A DNA stretch of 64,000 nucleotides, taken from Gadus chalcogrammus. Taxonomy: Eukaryota > Chordata > Actinopteri > Gadiformes > Gadidae. The notes below the pieces were generated by a model, which had not been told where the DNA came from, ran no database searches, and saw nothing but the letters and a program-made list of their open reading frames with translations. Position numbers and translations under genes: made by a program. The stretch covers positions 27,627,681 to 27,691,680 of the forward strand of contig NC_079415.1 in NCBI RefSeq assembly GCF_026213295.1, written 5' to 3'. Positions 28,658 through 40,306 of this stretch are shown piece after piece. Within the stretch, counting starts at the first letter, position 1, and each line of letters begins with the position of its first letter.

Positions 28658-29599
28658 GGTGGGACGGCGGGGGAAAGAAGAACGCCATTTTAGTTCCAGG
28701 GCTGAAATGCGGGATGTGGTTCTAACATTATTCGGCCAAACTGCAGTTTGTGTATCTGGGATCATTTGGGGAATATTGCACATTACCATCCAACAGTTCT
28801 GCGGCCAGTTTGAACGCATTTTCGAATCAATGAAGAGACAACAGTTAGCATGTATCTTCAAGACGCTACGCTGAGGCTTTGCCAGTGTTTCTCTCCCGTG
28901 TCTCGCAAACGATTCGTTAATAAGCAATTTCCCACGTCTGTTATAACCGGGCAGAACGCATGGACTAAGTTGCGGACTTCCAAAAGATGTTTTAAGATGG
29001 ATATGTTTGAAACATTACCGCCTAATAATGTCTAATCATTTTATTGTTATATTCAGCTTATTTTTTTGTATTGTCGGTTAATGTGTAAATGGTTTGAAAA
29101 AATTAATAATAATGCTAACTGAAAAGAGATGACAATGAACCGCCTTTGAAGAAAGCGCCCAAGACGGGGAATGTGAGTTTACGTCATGCTGGGCGGCCAT
29201 CTTGTGAGGCAGAGCCCTCAACAGACCAACAGAGCTTACTAAAGATGGCGCATTCGCCATAGCTACAACATGTTGTGACGTCAACTTCACGGTCCCCATA
29301 CACACTGTCTCTTCGTATGGACTGATGTCATATCATGTAGGTGAATCGGTAGCGTTTGGTATCCTTCCAGGTCCAAAGCCGGCCCCAATGATGTTGTGAA
29401 CGATGAGTCTCTGAATAGATCGCTGAGGTCTGAAAAGGGAGGCAATTCTTTTTGCAGGAAATGTGTTGAATTAAAAAGCACAAAGGCTATTGATTATGGA
29501 GGCAATTTACTGTTTATTGTAATGACTGGGGCCATGTTTGCACAGGTCGCAATTAACGTGAGATTGGAAATTTCGATGTGTGATGTTCTTTTTTTTATC
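28658..29599 (+). other. hs6st3: Probable hs6st3 3' untranslated region and flank
   Basis: AT-rich sequence after the stop with no further coding similarity. There is no canonical AATAAA, and an ATTAAA occurs at about 29470. The cleavage site cannot be assigned. Confidence 0.4.
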
Positions 29600-29996
<397 letters not shown>

Positions 29997-30309
29997 CACG
30001 ATCGATGAGGCTTTGATTCGCGCCGGGGAGGAGGAGACTCCGCTGTGAGAGACCTTCTCGTCGGACCCGGCTACCCAGTCCTTTCATCAGGAGCAGGGGA
30101 ACGCTTGCAGCCCGCGCCGTGAGGTGCCAATTAGGGCCGGTTCACCTGCAGACTGACCATTCAGAGCTCAGACGGTGCTCAATTTGGCTCCTACCTAAGC
30201 AGTCTCAACGCAGAGCCCAACGAGACGCCATTGTGGCTCCAAACACACTTTTGTGGGCCGACAGAGCCTTTGTTTGCTTTAGTGGAGGGGTGCTTTAGGG
30301 ATTTAACTG

Positions 30310-30690
30310 AGGGTGGGGGGGTGGGAGAGAAAAGGAGAAAGAGAGGAGAGAATAGTGCGGAAGAGGGGAGGAGAGAATAGAGAGAGGGAAGAGATAGTGG
30401 AGAGGAGAAGAGGGGTGAGAGGTGAGCGCGATAGGAGAGGAGTAAGGGAGGAGAGAGAAGGGAGTAGGACTATGACAAGAGGAGGAGAGGAGGAGAAATG
30501 AAGTGAAGAGGAGATGAAAGTAGAGAGAGATAGGAAGACGGAGAGGAGACGGTGGAAAGGAGAAATAGAGGAGGCGAGGAAGTTCATTAAAGAGGAGAGG
30601 GAAGGAGAAGAGAACGGACAGGAGAGGAGCGGGAGGAGGCCAGGGGAGGGAAGGAGTGGGAGGAAATGAAGGTTGGAGGAAAAGGAAATG
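30310..30690. repeat. Homopurine (GGA/GAGA) tract
   Basis: About 380 bp of almost pure purine with irregular GGAG/AGAG units. Confidence 0.85.
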
Positions 30691-31400
30691 ACTCTGTCTT
30701 AAAATAGCATGGCAGCCCTCCTCCAACAGCTCAGAGTTTAACGGGAAAAAAAGCATAGCATTGTTACGCAAGCGCTGCGATGATTAATGATGATATAAAA
30801 TACATACAAATAACTTAAAACAATCTTATTTTAATTTGGGATATTCTTATATCATAATACATTTGACGAGGACGTTTAGTTAGTTAGATTAGCACTGCTG
30901 TGATCTCTGCAACTCTAATACCTGTAGGCTACATTATCACAACTAAACAAAAAATGACTACTAATATTTATCCTTCTACTATTACCACTATTCTATCTTA
31001 TTCCTTTGCTATTATTCGTTTTTTGAGATTTAGTTTGAGCACTGTTAGTTCAGTGTACATAAGAGACACAGCGCAAGAAAGAGCTAATCAGTTAACACCC
31101 CTCACTGTGGGGACTCTTTTTTTTTTTCTCTAACATAAAGCAGGACAGTCTAATTTACTGTAGGCTACAATAAGAACCAAACCATGAGAGAGAACAGCCG
31201 GGGGACGCTCAGCTAAATGATAACAGTGGACGGACAAAAGGAAGTAGAAGATAAACTATGGTTATGGCGGGCTAGTTTGGCAAACAAAACAAACAAAAGA
31301 CACAGAAAATAACTTCTATTGATGAACTACTACCGGTGACCAGGAGGAGAGGGGGAGGAGGGGAGACAGAGAAAACATCTTCCGGAAAATTTCTGTTTGG
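30691..31400. other. Intergenic DNA, nothing recognised
   Basis: AT-rich, no supported exon. Confidence 0.35.
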
Positions 31401-31407
31401 ATAAGCT

Positions 31408-31409
31408 AG

Positions 31410-31492
<83 letters not shown>

Positions 31493-31506
31493 CTCTCTCT
31501 CTCTCT
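31408..31506. repeat. (CT)n microsatellite
   Basis: About 98 bp of CT with one CG interruption. Confidence 0.97.
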
Positions 31507-32148
31507 AAATGGATACGACATATCCATACATAGATATATTTACATTGGTATTAATGCGTTTGTTCAGGAGATGAAACGCCACTATGGTGCAGAACCACCA
31601 CCGACGCTGACTGCCTGGTTGGCAGTAGATCTCGTCGGGCCGGTGTTACTCTATCCTAGTTGGTTCCTCTGTGTTCGGCGCTCTCCACGCGTCGCTCTGC
31701 AGTAGCAGCGCTGCAGAGGGGCCGGACATGACTAATGTGCCTGGGGTCTTTGCCAGCTCAAGGAGGAGGTGAGCCCGACTCACACTGGAGAAAAAAAAAA
31801 GCCAAACGCTTTCGTTTTAACAGCTTTTATTATTTTTTTGGTACATTGCGTGAGCTATAACAGATGCTGAACTGTGAAATCTTTTTTTATTTTTTACCTG
31901 CGGTAGAGACGCAAACTAAACAAGCCAACCAAAGCATATGATAATACAGAGATAGCTATATATACGGTAGAGGATAAGGGCCACATGTGATTATTTTCTT
32001 TGGAGATCTGATTTTAAAGTCAGGATTCTGAGATTAAAATTATTGCAGAATTATTGGTAGGCTGCCTGTATTGAGACTCTCACTGAGCCAAGGTCATTGA
32101 GTGTCACTGTGCAACATACAGGATGGGAACCACACACATATTTATTTC
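31507..32148. other. Intergenic DNA between converging hs6st3 and oxgr1
   Basis: No coding similarity. There is an A-run at 31791-31801. Confidence 0.35.
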
Positions 32149-32427
32149 AAAGGTGATATTATACAACCAGGTGTGATTGTGATTAGCCGTTACATGCCGT
32201 TTTGAAAATCGGCATTTTCTGAAATCACAAGTAGGCGTGTCCACCTAGATTTATGACGGATAGATGAGCAACGTTTGCCACAGTCCAGTGGGTAGGCTGG
32301 TAGACTGATCTATACAGCACACATCTAGGTGGACACGCCAACTTGTGATGTCAGAGAGGCAGATTTTCAAAACAGCTTGTGACGGTTAATCCCACTCACA
32401 CCTGGTGGTATAATATGTCATCTTTAA
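32149..32427. mobile_element. Palindromic MITE, copy 1 (in the oxgr1 3' region)
   Basis: The element is about 279 bp. The left arm (AAGGTGATATTATACAACCAG...) and right arm (...CACACCTGGTGGTATAATATG) are inverted copies, as are the inner arms around 'acaagtaggcgtgtccacctaga' and 'tctaggtggacacgccaacttgt'. Related copies lie at 49194-49460, 50034-50072 and 51312-51547. It begins 40 bp past the oxgr1 stop codon, so it probably falls in that gene's 3' untranslated region. Confidence 0.82.
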
Positions 32428-32466
32428 TATCATGTAAAACAGTGCTCTGGAACTACGTCGCATCGG

Positions 32467-33636
32467 TCACATCCTGGTCTTCTTACCGACATCCACCCAA
32501 GGGTTGTTCACGTTCGCCGCTTCTCGGTCGGCTTCGTTCCGCCCTCGCGACGGGCATCGGACGGCCGCGTTGACGACGTGCGTCCTCCTGTTGTGGGTGG
32601 CGAGCTTCTGGTCGGTGCCGCCCACCAGCCCGAGCGGAGCCCCGTTGAGGCACCGGCGGCCCGCGCCAACGATCCGCCAGATGGCCCGCTGGAACCGCCC
32701 CCCCGCCAGCGTATTTAGCCCCAGGTTGCACAGGGTGTTGGCGGCCGCCAGCGGGCGCGAGATTATATACGCCACGTGGATGCCCGACCTCGCCTTGCAA
32801 GTCCAGTCCTCGGTCGCCAGCACCGTCTCCACCCTCAGCTCGCGGAGCACGTGGTACGGCAGGAAGCACACCACGAACCCCGCCAGGATGGCCAGGGGCA
32901 GCCGCCGGGCGCGAACACGGCGGGGGCTGGCCTTGTACGGCCCTTTGGCGAGCTCCCGAACGATGCCTGCGTAGCACGCCGCCACCGTCGCCAGGGGCAA
33001 CAGGAAGCCCAGCGCCGTGAGCACCCGGCTGTACCACCCCACACACCAAGACCTCTGGCTGGCAAAGTCCACGCATATGGTACCATTCCCATCTTTCTTA
33101 TACCCCGCGGAGAGTATGTACAGCATGGGCCCAACCAGGGCGATGGCGGCCGCCCACGCCGCCGCGCACGCAGCCAGGCCCCAGCTGCGGCGCTGCACCT
33201 GCGCCGCACAGAGAGGCCGGGCCACCACCAGCCAGCGGAAGGCGGCCAGGCAGGTGAGGAGCAGCACGCTGCTGTACAGGTTGAGGAAGAAGGCGAAGCG
33301 CACCAGGTAGCACATGTAGGCGCCGCTCTTCCATGTCTCACCGTCTTTGTAGTACTGCACCAGGAAGGGGAGGGTCAGCATGTGCAGGAGGTCGGCCAGG
33401 GCCAGGTTCACCATGATGACGGCGCTGGTCTTCCATGGCCGCAGCATGGTGACGTAGACCACGATGGCGGTGAGGTTGCCCGCCAGCCCCACGGCGAAGA
33501 GGAGGCTGTAGGCGGCTGAAAGGAAGTAGTCCTTGAGTAGCGTTTTGTCATCGGAGCAGACTGTGGCGTTGTTGGGATCTTGGAGGAGGGGGCAGAGCAT
33601 GGTAGGCACTGGGGTCTGGCCGGGGGAGGAAGACAT
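32467..33636 (-). CDS. oxgr1: 2-oxoglutarate receptor 1-like GPCR, intronless
   Basis: A class A, P2Y-like receptor. In mammals OXGR1 (GPR99) responds to 2-oxoglutarate and cysteinyl leukotriene E4 through Gq. The single exon encodes 389 aa from the ATG at 33636 (in-frame GTG codons upstream are not starts). It shows seven helices, an N-terminal NNAT glycosylation site, TM2 NLALADLL, a TM3 Cys (YMCYLVRF) with an ECL2 partner (TICVDF), and TM6 CFLPYHVLR. TM7 reads AYIISRPLAA, and the Arg residues in VRF and SRP match those that bind carboxylates in OXGR1. The DRY site reads FRW (FRY in human). TM7 lacks the usual (N/D)PxxY Tyr: the site reads NLGLN. The ~60-residue tail is longer than human. 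Its position beside, and converging on, hs6st3 supports orthology. Confidence 0.85.
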   Translation of the reverse strand: MSSSPGQTPVPTMLCPLLQDPNNATVCSDDKTLLKDYFLSAAYSLLFAVGLAGNLTAIVVYVTMLRPWKTSAVIMVNLALADLLHMLTLPFLVQYYKDGETWKSGAYMCYLVRFAFFLNLYSSVLLLTCLAAFRWLVVARPLCAAQVQRRSWGLAACAAAWAAAIALVGPMLYILSAGYKKDGNGTICVDFASQRSWCVGWYSRVLTALGFLLPLATVAACYAGIVRELAKGPYKASPRRVRARRLPLAILAGFVVCFLPYHVLRELRVETVLATEDWTCKARSGIHVAYIISRPLAAANTLCNLGLNTLAGGRFQRAIWRIVGAGRRCLNGAPLGLVGGTDQKLATHNRRTHVVNAAVRCPSRGRNEADREAANVNNPWVDVGKKTRM

Positions 33637-35133
33637 GTTACAGTTTTTCCGGATTGTATACACACAAAAAATGGAACTATGCGCACAATTCTGGAAACTT
33701 GAAGCTCATGTATCAACTACAAGACTCCAGACTGCTAAACTCTAAGCAAAATTCCACTGTTTTCACATTTTTGCTAAACTCTAACCCAAATCTCCTCATT
33801 TAGCACACTTGGTTCCCCTGGATCACACTGGCCTTCAAAACGCAATAACTATTTACCAAAAAGTCTGACTCACTTCTCACCTGTTCAAAGTCAATTGGCA
33901 AAACACTTCGATCATGTGTCAGAGCATTAAAGAGGACTCGTGAGCTCTACTCTGTTGTAGATATGGTCCTTTGGCCTGATCAGGATTGGAGGTGTTTAGA
34001 GTTTTGAGAAATTGAGCTATAGTTTCAGAAAACTTGTTTAAACGATTGAGAAAAACTGTAAGAGTACGTAAAGGGAGGCGATAATGTGGGGAAATGCTTT
34101 AGGAATTGTTGGGAATTTATGATGTCCTGGCAATGGCAAAATATGGAAAAAATCGATCCTTAAGAAAGAGACGATGCAAAGGATATACACACAAAAGGAT
34201 TAAATGTAGTGTCATTGCGATAGTGAGATTAATTTGAATGTAATTTAATTAGTTTCCCATTGTAATGTTAATATGCAGTCCAACCCCCAAAAAAACTGGC
34301 TAAAGTTTTGGTAGGTTTTCTATTCTCATCAACATGTACTTTGTAATAGTTTTTTTTAATTGTTGTTGACGTTCAACTGTGAGCGTACAATGTTCTCTCT
34401 TAACTATTCCTTCCAGACGCCTTTCTAAACACATATGGTGAAGATGAGTAACCAGAATAGTAATGATGATGATGATGATGGTGGTAAACCAATTATAACA
34501 CTGTGTTTCAAAAGAGGGAAAGAAACTGAAAGAACATAAACACACAGGCAGCAGAAAGCAACACACAAATTTCCTAGAAACGTACCGATACAGGTAGATG
34601 CTGTTAACTAAAAAAGAATTACGTCAAGAAATGTTAAATTTGAGTTTTTTCTAGCTTCGACAATCGATCATCGCCTCAATTAAACTCAGTGTGGGCACAT
34701 TGATTGAAGTCAGTCATAACTGATTCATTAATCTCATTAAACAACACCACAGTTCAAACTATTCAGCCATATCACTGATTACTCCACGCGAAATAGAATG
34801 ACTTCACCAACTAAGCAGAGTAACTCTATTGATCAGTTATAAACGGCCTGTTACATACAACGGCTCCAGATATATTTGAAGGACTGCAGTACTTGTTTGG
34901 AAGCATAACGTGCACTATGACTATGGCTTTGCAAAAGTAATGAATAGCTACTTACAGGAGCAAACTGCATGTCCGTCAACTGGCAGTCACTGATGACACA
35001 CACATCTTGACAAACACACACATTCCCACACAGCCCCTGCTGTAGCCACGCCCCCACACCATCCTATTTGCTATGTTTGCTAACCTGCCAGTCTGTATGG
35101 TGTGTGTGTGTGTGTCTGTGTTTGTATGTGTGT
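33637..35133. other. Upstream region of oxgr1
   Basis: AT-rich sequence with a short (GAT)n at 34463-34481. No exon recognised; a non-coding first exon cannot be excluded. Confidence 0.35.
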
Positions 35134-35141
35134 CTTTGTGC

Positions 35142-36066
35142 CAGGGATGGCACTAGGATTTAGAGGCTGGGGGGGCTTAGCCCCTAGCAGTTACCGAAGT
35201 GCATGTGCGTGCGTAGTGTGCACCGAATTCTATCAGGGCCTGTTTTCTGGCTCACTCTCTTTTCTTTACTTGCCTTAAAACCTCCTGCTTCCCTCTCCTT
35301 AGTCTTCAGGATTTCCTCCATTTTAAAAATATAAATAAGCTGAACAAATGTCAGAGTTTATATGATTTAATTCTACATATTATATATGTATAGCAAAGGC
35401 CGTTCAGCAAAGTCACAACTTTTCTCGGTTTGGGACCTCAGTGGTGGAATGAGCTCCCTGCCGTTTCCCAGGACCGCAGTCGCTCACTATCTTCCGAAGA
35501 AGACTCACCTGTTCAGAGTCCACCTCGACTCTGCATAGCCACCCTCCCCCTTCTTGCCACCATTGTTCACTGTATTGTATTGTGTTGTATTGTATTGTAT
35601 TATAGTACTTAACTGTGTAGCAACTGCAGCAGCTGCTATCATTGCTGTAACACGAGGAATTGGTTAGCCTAGCGATTGTTGTACTTGCACTTAGTTCTAT
35701 GAACATCCTTTCTGTAGTACAGCGATATATTGTTGCACTTCTTATTACAAATGTACTTATTGTAAGTCGCTTTGGATAAAAGCGTCTGCTAAATGCCCTA
35801 AATGTAAATGTAGGCTACATATTGGGGTGAGTTCAAGGAAATTAGGTTAGAAAATGTATCCATCTATGCGCTCTCAGATTATTTTTTAATCCAAATTAAA
35901 GACAACTTCTAATTGTATTAGTATTTATTTCAACGCATATTCTGGCGCATTATGTTAAGTGCAGGCATGTTACGATGTCCTTGACAAAAAAAAAATTGTA
36001 GGGGGGCCTTTTGAACATCAAGGGGGGGGTTTACCCCCCCCCAAAATAGGCCTAACGACGTCCCTG
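35142..36066. mobile_element. hAT element with a nested LINE fragment
   Basis: The left end is CAGGGATGGCACTAGGATTTAG. The right end reads ...CCTAACGACGTCCCTG, its imperfect inverse. Both are followed inward by G-rich or C-rich blocks (CTGGGGGGGCTTAGCCCC; GGGGGGGTTTACCCCCCC). The flanking octamers are CTTTGTGC (35134-35141) and CTTTGAGC (36067-36074), 7 of 8 identical. It carries no transposase and is interrupted by an L2-like fragment at about 35390-35815. Confidence 0.8.
35390..35815 (+). mobile_element. L2-like LINE 3' end, nested in the hAT element
   Basis: The first part encodes scraps of an L2-type ORF2 C-terminus (VWNELPAV...), disrupted by a frameshift. The last part has a (TGTAT)n-like stretch, then the teleost tail 'gtaagtcgctttggataaaagcgtctgctaaatg'. 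This tail is common at the ends of fish LINE/SINE copies. Family assignment is from memory of these motifs. Confidence 0.6.
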
Positions 36067-36074
36067 CTTTGAGC

Positions 36075-36867
36075 GTGTGTGTCTGTCAACCTGTGAGTTG
36101 GAAGTGTGTGTATGAGATAAGTCATCACCTTGTAGGTAGGGCTTGTACAACAGAATGAGTCAAATTATGTTTGTACTGTAATATCCTAAAGCAATGTAAA
36201 CATACTGTGAGCTAAGCTTATTCAAACGTTGCTTTGCCACATCTCTCATAGGAGAAAGTTGTGGGGGTTTCCAACACAACAATGTCTGATGAAAGCCTGA
36301 AAACAAGAGACAGGAAATAAGACAGCCCGTTAGTGAATCATCCACAGAGGAATTTTCTGATGAGAAATTGGTTTCGGTATCCAGTCTCAAACAGGTTAGT
36401 GATTACCAGGAAAAGCTAATCCCTAAACTTCAACGCACATATTTTACCAGATATTACAGGAAACCGCCAAGGAAGTGTTTGGCTGTGTCCAGGAATACTT
36501 GATAATTGACCTAAATATACCAATTTAACTTAAAGGATATTCAATTAGTTTAAAGTAAATCTTAGACTTTTTTGTTCAGTTTAGTTTGGGTTTTGCAATT
36601 CCTCAAGCTGATTTCTGTCAAAAATACAACACCAAACCAACACAAGAATCACACACAGGTTTACAAATGTTTATTTTACAAAACAAAGAGCTAGAAATAA
36701 CATTTTTATTAATTTAATTCAAATTCAATTTAAACGATTGATCTAATTGTGTTTTCAGTGTGTCAGTATGTGTGTCTGTGTGTGTGGGGTTGATGTTGAT
36801 GTGTATTGGGGTGCAGTCTTTTATATAGCATCAAAGACAGAGAGACATAGAGATAGACCAAGAGCAT

Positions 36868-36901
<34 letters not shown>

Positions 36902-37230
36902 TAAACATAGGTGGCAATAAAGAATGATAGAAGGAAATAAAGAAAGAATGCGACATATTGGAAGGAAGGAAGATAGAAAGAAGGAATAAGAAAATATAAG
37001 GCAAAATAAATAAATAAAGTACGCCCAAAAAGAGAAGAGAGAAGATAACAGGCCAAAAAAAAGAAGGATAGAAATAAATTAAGAAGACGTTAAAAAACAG
37101 CAAAAGCGATCAAACTTCAGAAACATACATCCAGAATGGTTCTCTGGAAAGGGCTGTTGCAATGCATTGTGGGAGGATGAAGCCGTTTGGTTTGAACGGT
37201 AGAAGGGAAGGGGTAGAAAGGTAAGGTAGA
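36075..37230. other. Intergenic DNA, nothing coding
   Basis: Includes a short GT-rich stretch (36760-36785) and a ~30-bp (AG)n (36866-36898). No gene seen. Confidence 0.4.
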
Positions 37231-37232
37231 GA

Positions 37233-37233
<1 letters not shown>

Positions 37234-37300
<67 letters not shown>

Positions 37301-37360
37301 ATGTGTGTGCGTGTGTGTGCGTGCGTGTGCGTGCGTGTGCGTGCGTGTGCGTGTGTGTAG
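37234..37360. repeat. (TG)n microsatellite downstream of klhl41
   Basis: About 125 bp of TG with GC variants on the right. It ends 70 bp from the klhl41 stop codon, after which a poly-G run (37409-37425) almost touches the stop. Confidence 0.95.
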
Positions 37361-37429
37361 GGTGGCGGGGAGGGTCGGGGGCCGGGAGGGATGGGGGCCG
37401 GGAGGGATGGGGGGGGGGGGGGGGGTTCT

Positions 37430-37541
37430 CTACAGCTTTGGCATCCTGGCGGCGTTGAGACGCATGGGCACGCAGGACGCCCCCGCGGCGTAGCGCATCT
37501 CCCTCAGCATACCGCTCCACTCCTTCTTATCAGCCTCATAC
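37430..37541 (-). CDS. klhl41: klhl41, exon 6 (last) and stop
   Basis: It encodes the last kelch blade strand and C-terminus: (Q)[28 protein letters not shown]...PKL-stop. This is very close to the end of mammalian KLHL41, which also finishes in -KL. The split codon joins exon 5 in phase. Acceptor CAG lies just beyond 37541. Confidence 0.92.
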
Positions 37542-38219
37542 CTGACGGAGGAGGAGGAGGAGGAAGAGATGGAGGAGGAAGAGGAGGAGGAGGAGAATGG
37601 GGAGGAGGTGGAGGAGGAGGAGGAGAATGGGGAGGAGGAGGAGGAGGAGAATGGGGAGGAGGAGGAAGAGGTGGAGGAGGAGGAAGAGGTGGAAGAGGAG
37701 GAGGAAGAGGTAGAGTAGGAGCAGGAGATGGACGAGGAGGAGGAGGTGGAAGAGGAGGAGCAGGAGGTGGTGGACGAAGAGGAGGAGGTGGAGGTGGAGG
37801 TGGAGGGTTGAGGAAGACGAGGAGAAGGTGGAGAACGAGGAGGTGGAGGTGGAAGAGGAGGGGGTGGAAGAAGTAGTGAAGAAGGTGGAGGAGGAGCAGG
37901 AGGAGGATGAAGTGGAGGATGAGGAAGAGAAGGAAGAGGAGGAGAAGGAGTAGGAGGTAGAGGGGACAGAGGAGGAGGAGGACAAGGAAGAAGTGGGAGA
38001 TAATTGCGGAAGTTGGAGAGGAAGAAAATGAGGGAGAACAAGAGAAGGAGGATGAGTAGTGAGACGGTGAGTAGGACGTGGACGAAGACGAGGAGGAAGA
38101 GTTGGCAGAAGTAGGCAGAGGACGAGCAGTGTTAAGGTCATCAAAGTACACAGAGTCCACAGTGTGTATATATATCTATAGCATTGCCCGGTGTGTGTGT
38201 GTGTGAGTCAGCCGCTTAC
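37542..38219 (-). repeat. klhl41 intron 5, mostly (TCC)n homopyrimidine on the coding strand
   Basis: About 570 of 678 bp (37546-38115 as GGA/GAA on the + strand) is TCC/TTC-type pyrimidine in the transcript sense. It runs directly into the exon 6 acceptor. Confidence 0.9.
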
Positions 38220-38366
38220 TGCCAGACGTCGGTGACCTCGGAGGGCGCCACCTCCTTGTTCTCCATCTGGACGATGGCGAATCCGCCCACGGCGTACAGG
38301 GAGCCCCCCGTGGACACCAGGTTCACCGAGCTGCGCTCCTGGGGGAAGTCTGTGAAGGGCTCCCAC
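38220..38366 (-). CDS. klhl41: klhl41, exon 5
   Basis: It encodes a kelch repeat: (K)[17 protein letters not shown]...[29 protein letters not shown]. The sequence keeps the di-Gly (YAVGGF) and Trp typical of kelch blades. Acceptor TAG and donor GTAAGC are canonical. It is 147 nt, phase 2 on both sides. Confidence 0.92.
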
Positions 38367-38477
38367 CTAGACCGTCGCCATGACAACCATCGTGAGGTGC
38401 TTTTCAGTGTTTTGGATGTCGTGGCTATATAGTTTAAATGATTTAGCTTTTAGTTGATATAGAATTTATTTTGTTTA

Positions 38478-38790
38478 CAGTGTATCTTTTAACTAGTTTA
38501 ACATAATTAGCTTGTAGCTCGTATATAAGTTATATTGAATAGATGATGTTGTTTAAGTTGCATTGTGTTGTTTTGTTATTGTGTATAGTAGGCCTATAGC
38601 GGGTATCTTATATATATATAGTTTACCATATTAAGCTTGTAGCGCATGCATAACTTATATTGAATAGATGATGTTGTATAAGTTAAATTGTGTTACACTG
38701 TATAGTATAGCGTGTATCTTATTTATAGCATACTGTGTTGTAGTTTATACTATTGTTTAGCTAGTGTATTTCTTGTATATATGCTATACT
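38478..38790. repeat. ~125-bp tandem repeat in klhl41 intron 4
   Basis: About 2.5 diverged copies. 'attagcttgtagc...cttatattgaatagatgatgttgt' occurs at about 38504 and 38629, and a third partial copy continues to about 38790. AT-rich. Confidence 0.7.
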
Positions 38791-39037
38791 ATGTGATACT
38801 TAGCCAATGCAAGTATTCTGCTAAATGCCTTTGTTTATATGGAGAAATGTAGCTACAGTGCTAGCACCTAGGCTACTGAGCTTTAGCATGGCCACCAAAC
38901 GCAAACATTTGTCATAGAAAGATTGTTAAATATGCCCCGAAAAAAACTCAACCGGTCCTTCGACCAATAAAGGTTAATTTGTCAAAGGATCTGTTAAGGG
39001 TCAATTTTCCCTCACATTTGAACTGGGGTTAACGTAC
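38791..39037 (-). other. Rest of klhl41 intron 4
   Basis: Ordinary intronic sequence. The donor on the - strand is GTACGT. Confidence 0.5.
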
Positions 39038-39223
39038 TTGTTTGTGGCGAAGTCGTATGTTTCGCACATGCTGCTGAGGCCTTCCTCGTTGACTCCTCCC
39101 ACCGCGATGATCTTCCCGTTGTGGATGACGGTGCCAAACATGGCCCTGGCTGTCTTCATGGCGGCCAGCTCCCGCCACTCAGACTGCTTGTGGTTGTACA
39201 CAAACATCTTGTTGAGTGCTTTG
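39038..39223 (-). CDS. klhl41: klhl41, exon 4
   Basis: Kelch repeat sequence: (N)KALNKMFVYNHKQSEW, then ELAAMKTARAMFGTVIHNGKI and IAVGGVNEEGLSSMCETYDFATN(K). It is 186 nt and in phase with exons 3 and 5. It aligns block for block with mammalian KLHL41 from memory. Confidence 0.93.
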
Positions 39224-40198
39224 CTGTCGGCCACAAAAAGACAAATGAAAGGAGTTTCAAATGTTGTATGTTTTATGTCATTTATATGTGGTTCATGCTT
39301 TATAAACCACGTGGCCGTTTGCTATTCGAGCAAAGTTGCTTTCTTTAATTATCAAAATATCATCAATCATGATGATCTTAGTTTGCAAACTTAATCTACT
39401 CAAATTAATTCCGATGTGAATTGGCATATCATGGGTAGCTCTCTAACAGAAAAAAGTACAGAAAAGGCAGCATTATATAGCTATCTATTAAGGGGTCAGA
39501 TATGCTGCTGTAGGCTACTGCATAATACAGACCTGCTTCAACATCAACATGAGAGCAATTGAAGAGAGATAATAATAGGAAAGAGAGGAGTCAAGGACAT
39601 TAAACAGGATGTATGGTGAGACTTGTTGATTCAAACCAGCAAGTGTTAATTACTGTGAAGTTAAACCCATGACATTAACATGATGCTACGCTGGATGCTT
39701 TGTAGCCTATATCCAATAAAGTGAAGAAGTAGGCTATACTTCATTCATTCATGCTTCGTTCATTCAATGAATGGAAGTATTAGCATGTTAGCATAGCAGA
39801 TGGTATTGTAATGGTAACGGCTGCTTGCTGCTTTCCTGGTGGTAGATTGACAAGCAAGAGTGATGTGTCACAGACAGCTGTGACTGCCAGGATGTGGTCA
39901 ACACACACACATACACACACACAGACACACGGACATACAGCAGGCATGTATCACGTATACCTTATTTAAAGTAGGCCAACTAAGATAATTCACTCATTTC
40001 ATCCATCATTGATTCTTCTTAGGAACCAACAAACAGATCAATACATGAATGAATGAAATATTCATGAAATATTTAATGGAGTCCCTCTTGGTTGCATTAA
40101 TTCCGCAAGCAAGCTACCAAGCCCAATTCATTGACCAATTCACTCATTCACCATTACGTCCGTCGTTCATTCATTCATTAGTATACACGTTCACTCAC
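39224..40198 (-). other. klhl41 intron 3
   Basis: About 975 bp with a short AC-rich stretch at 39901-39930. No repeats or exons recognised. Confidence 0.5.
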
Positions 40199-40306
40199 TT
40201 GTCGTCGGTCTTGCCTCCCAGGCAGTAGACTAGACCTTCGTGGGAGACCACAGAGTGGCCGTGGATCTTCAGTGGGAGCTTTTTGGACTCACTCCACTTC
40301 ATCTTC
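40199..40306 (-). CDS. klhl41: klhl41, exon 3
   Basis: The 108-nt exon reads (E)[20 protein letters not shown], then [15 protein letters not shown](N), a kelch repeat with the diagnostic YCLGGKTDD of KLHL40/41. Acceptor CAG, donor GTGAGT. Confidence 0.93.

Noticed and set aside
33637..33663. Longer oxgr1 start
   Set aside because: The frame extends upstream only through a GTG codon; the first ATG is at 33636.
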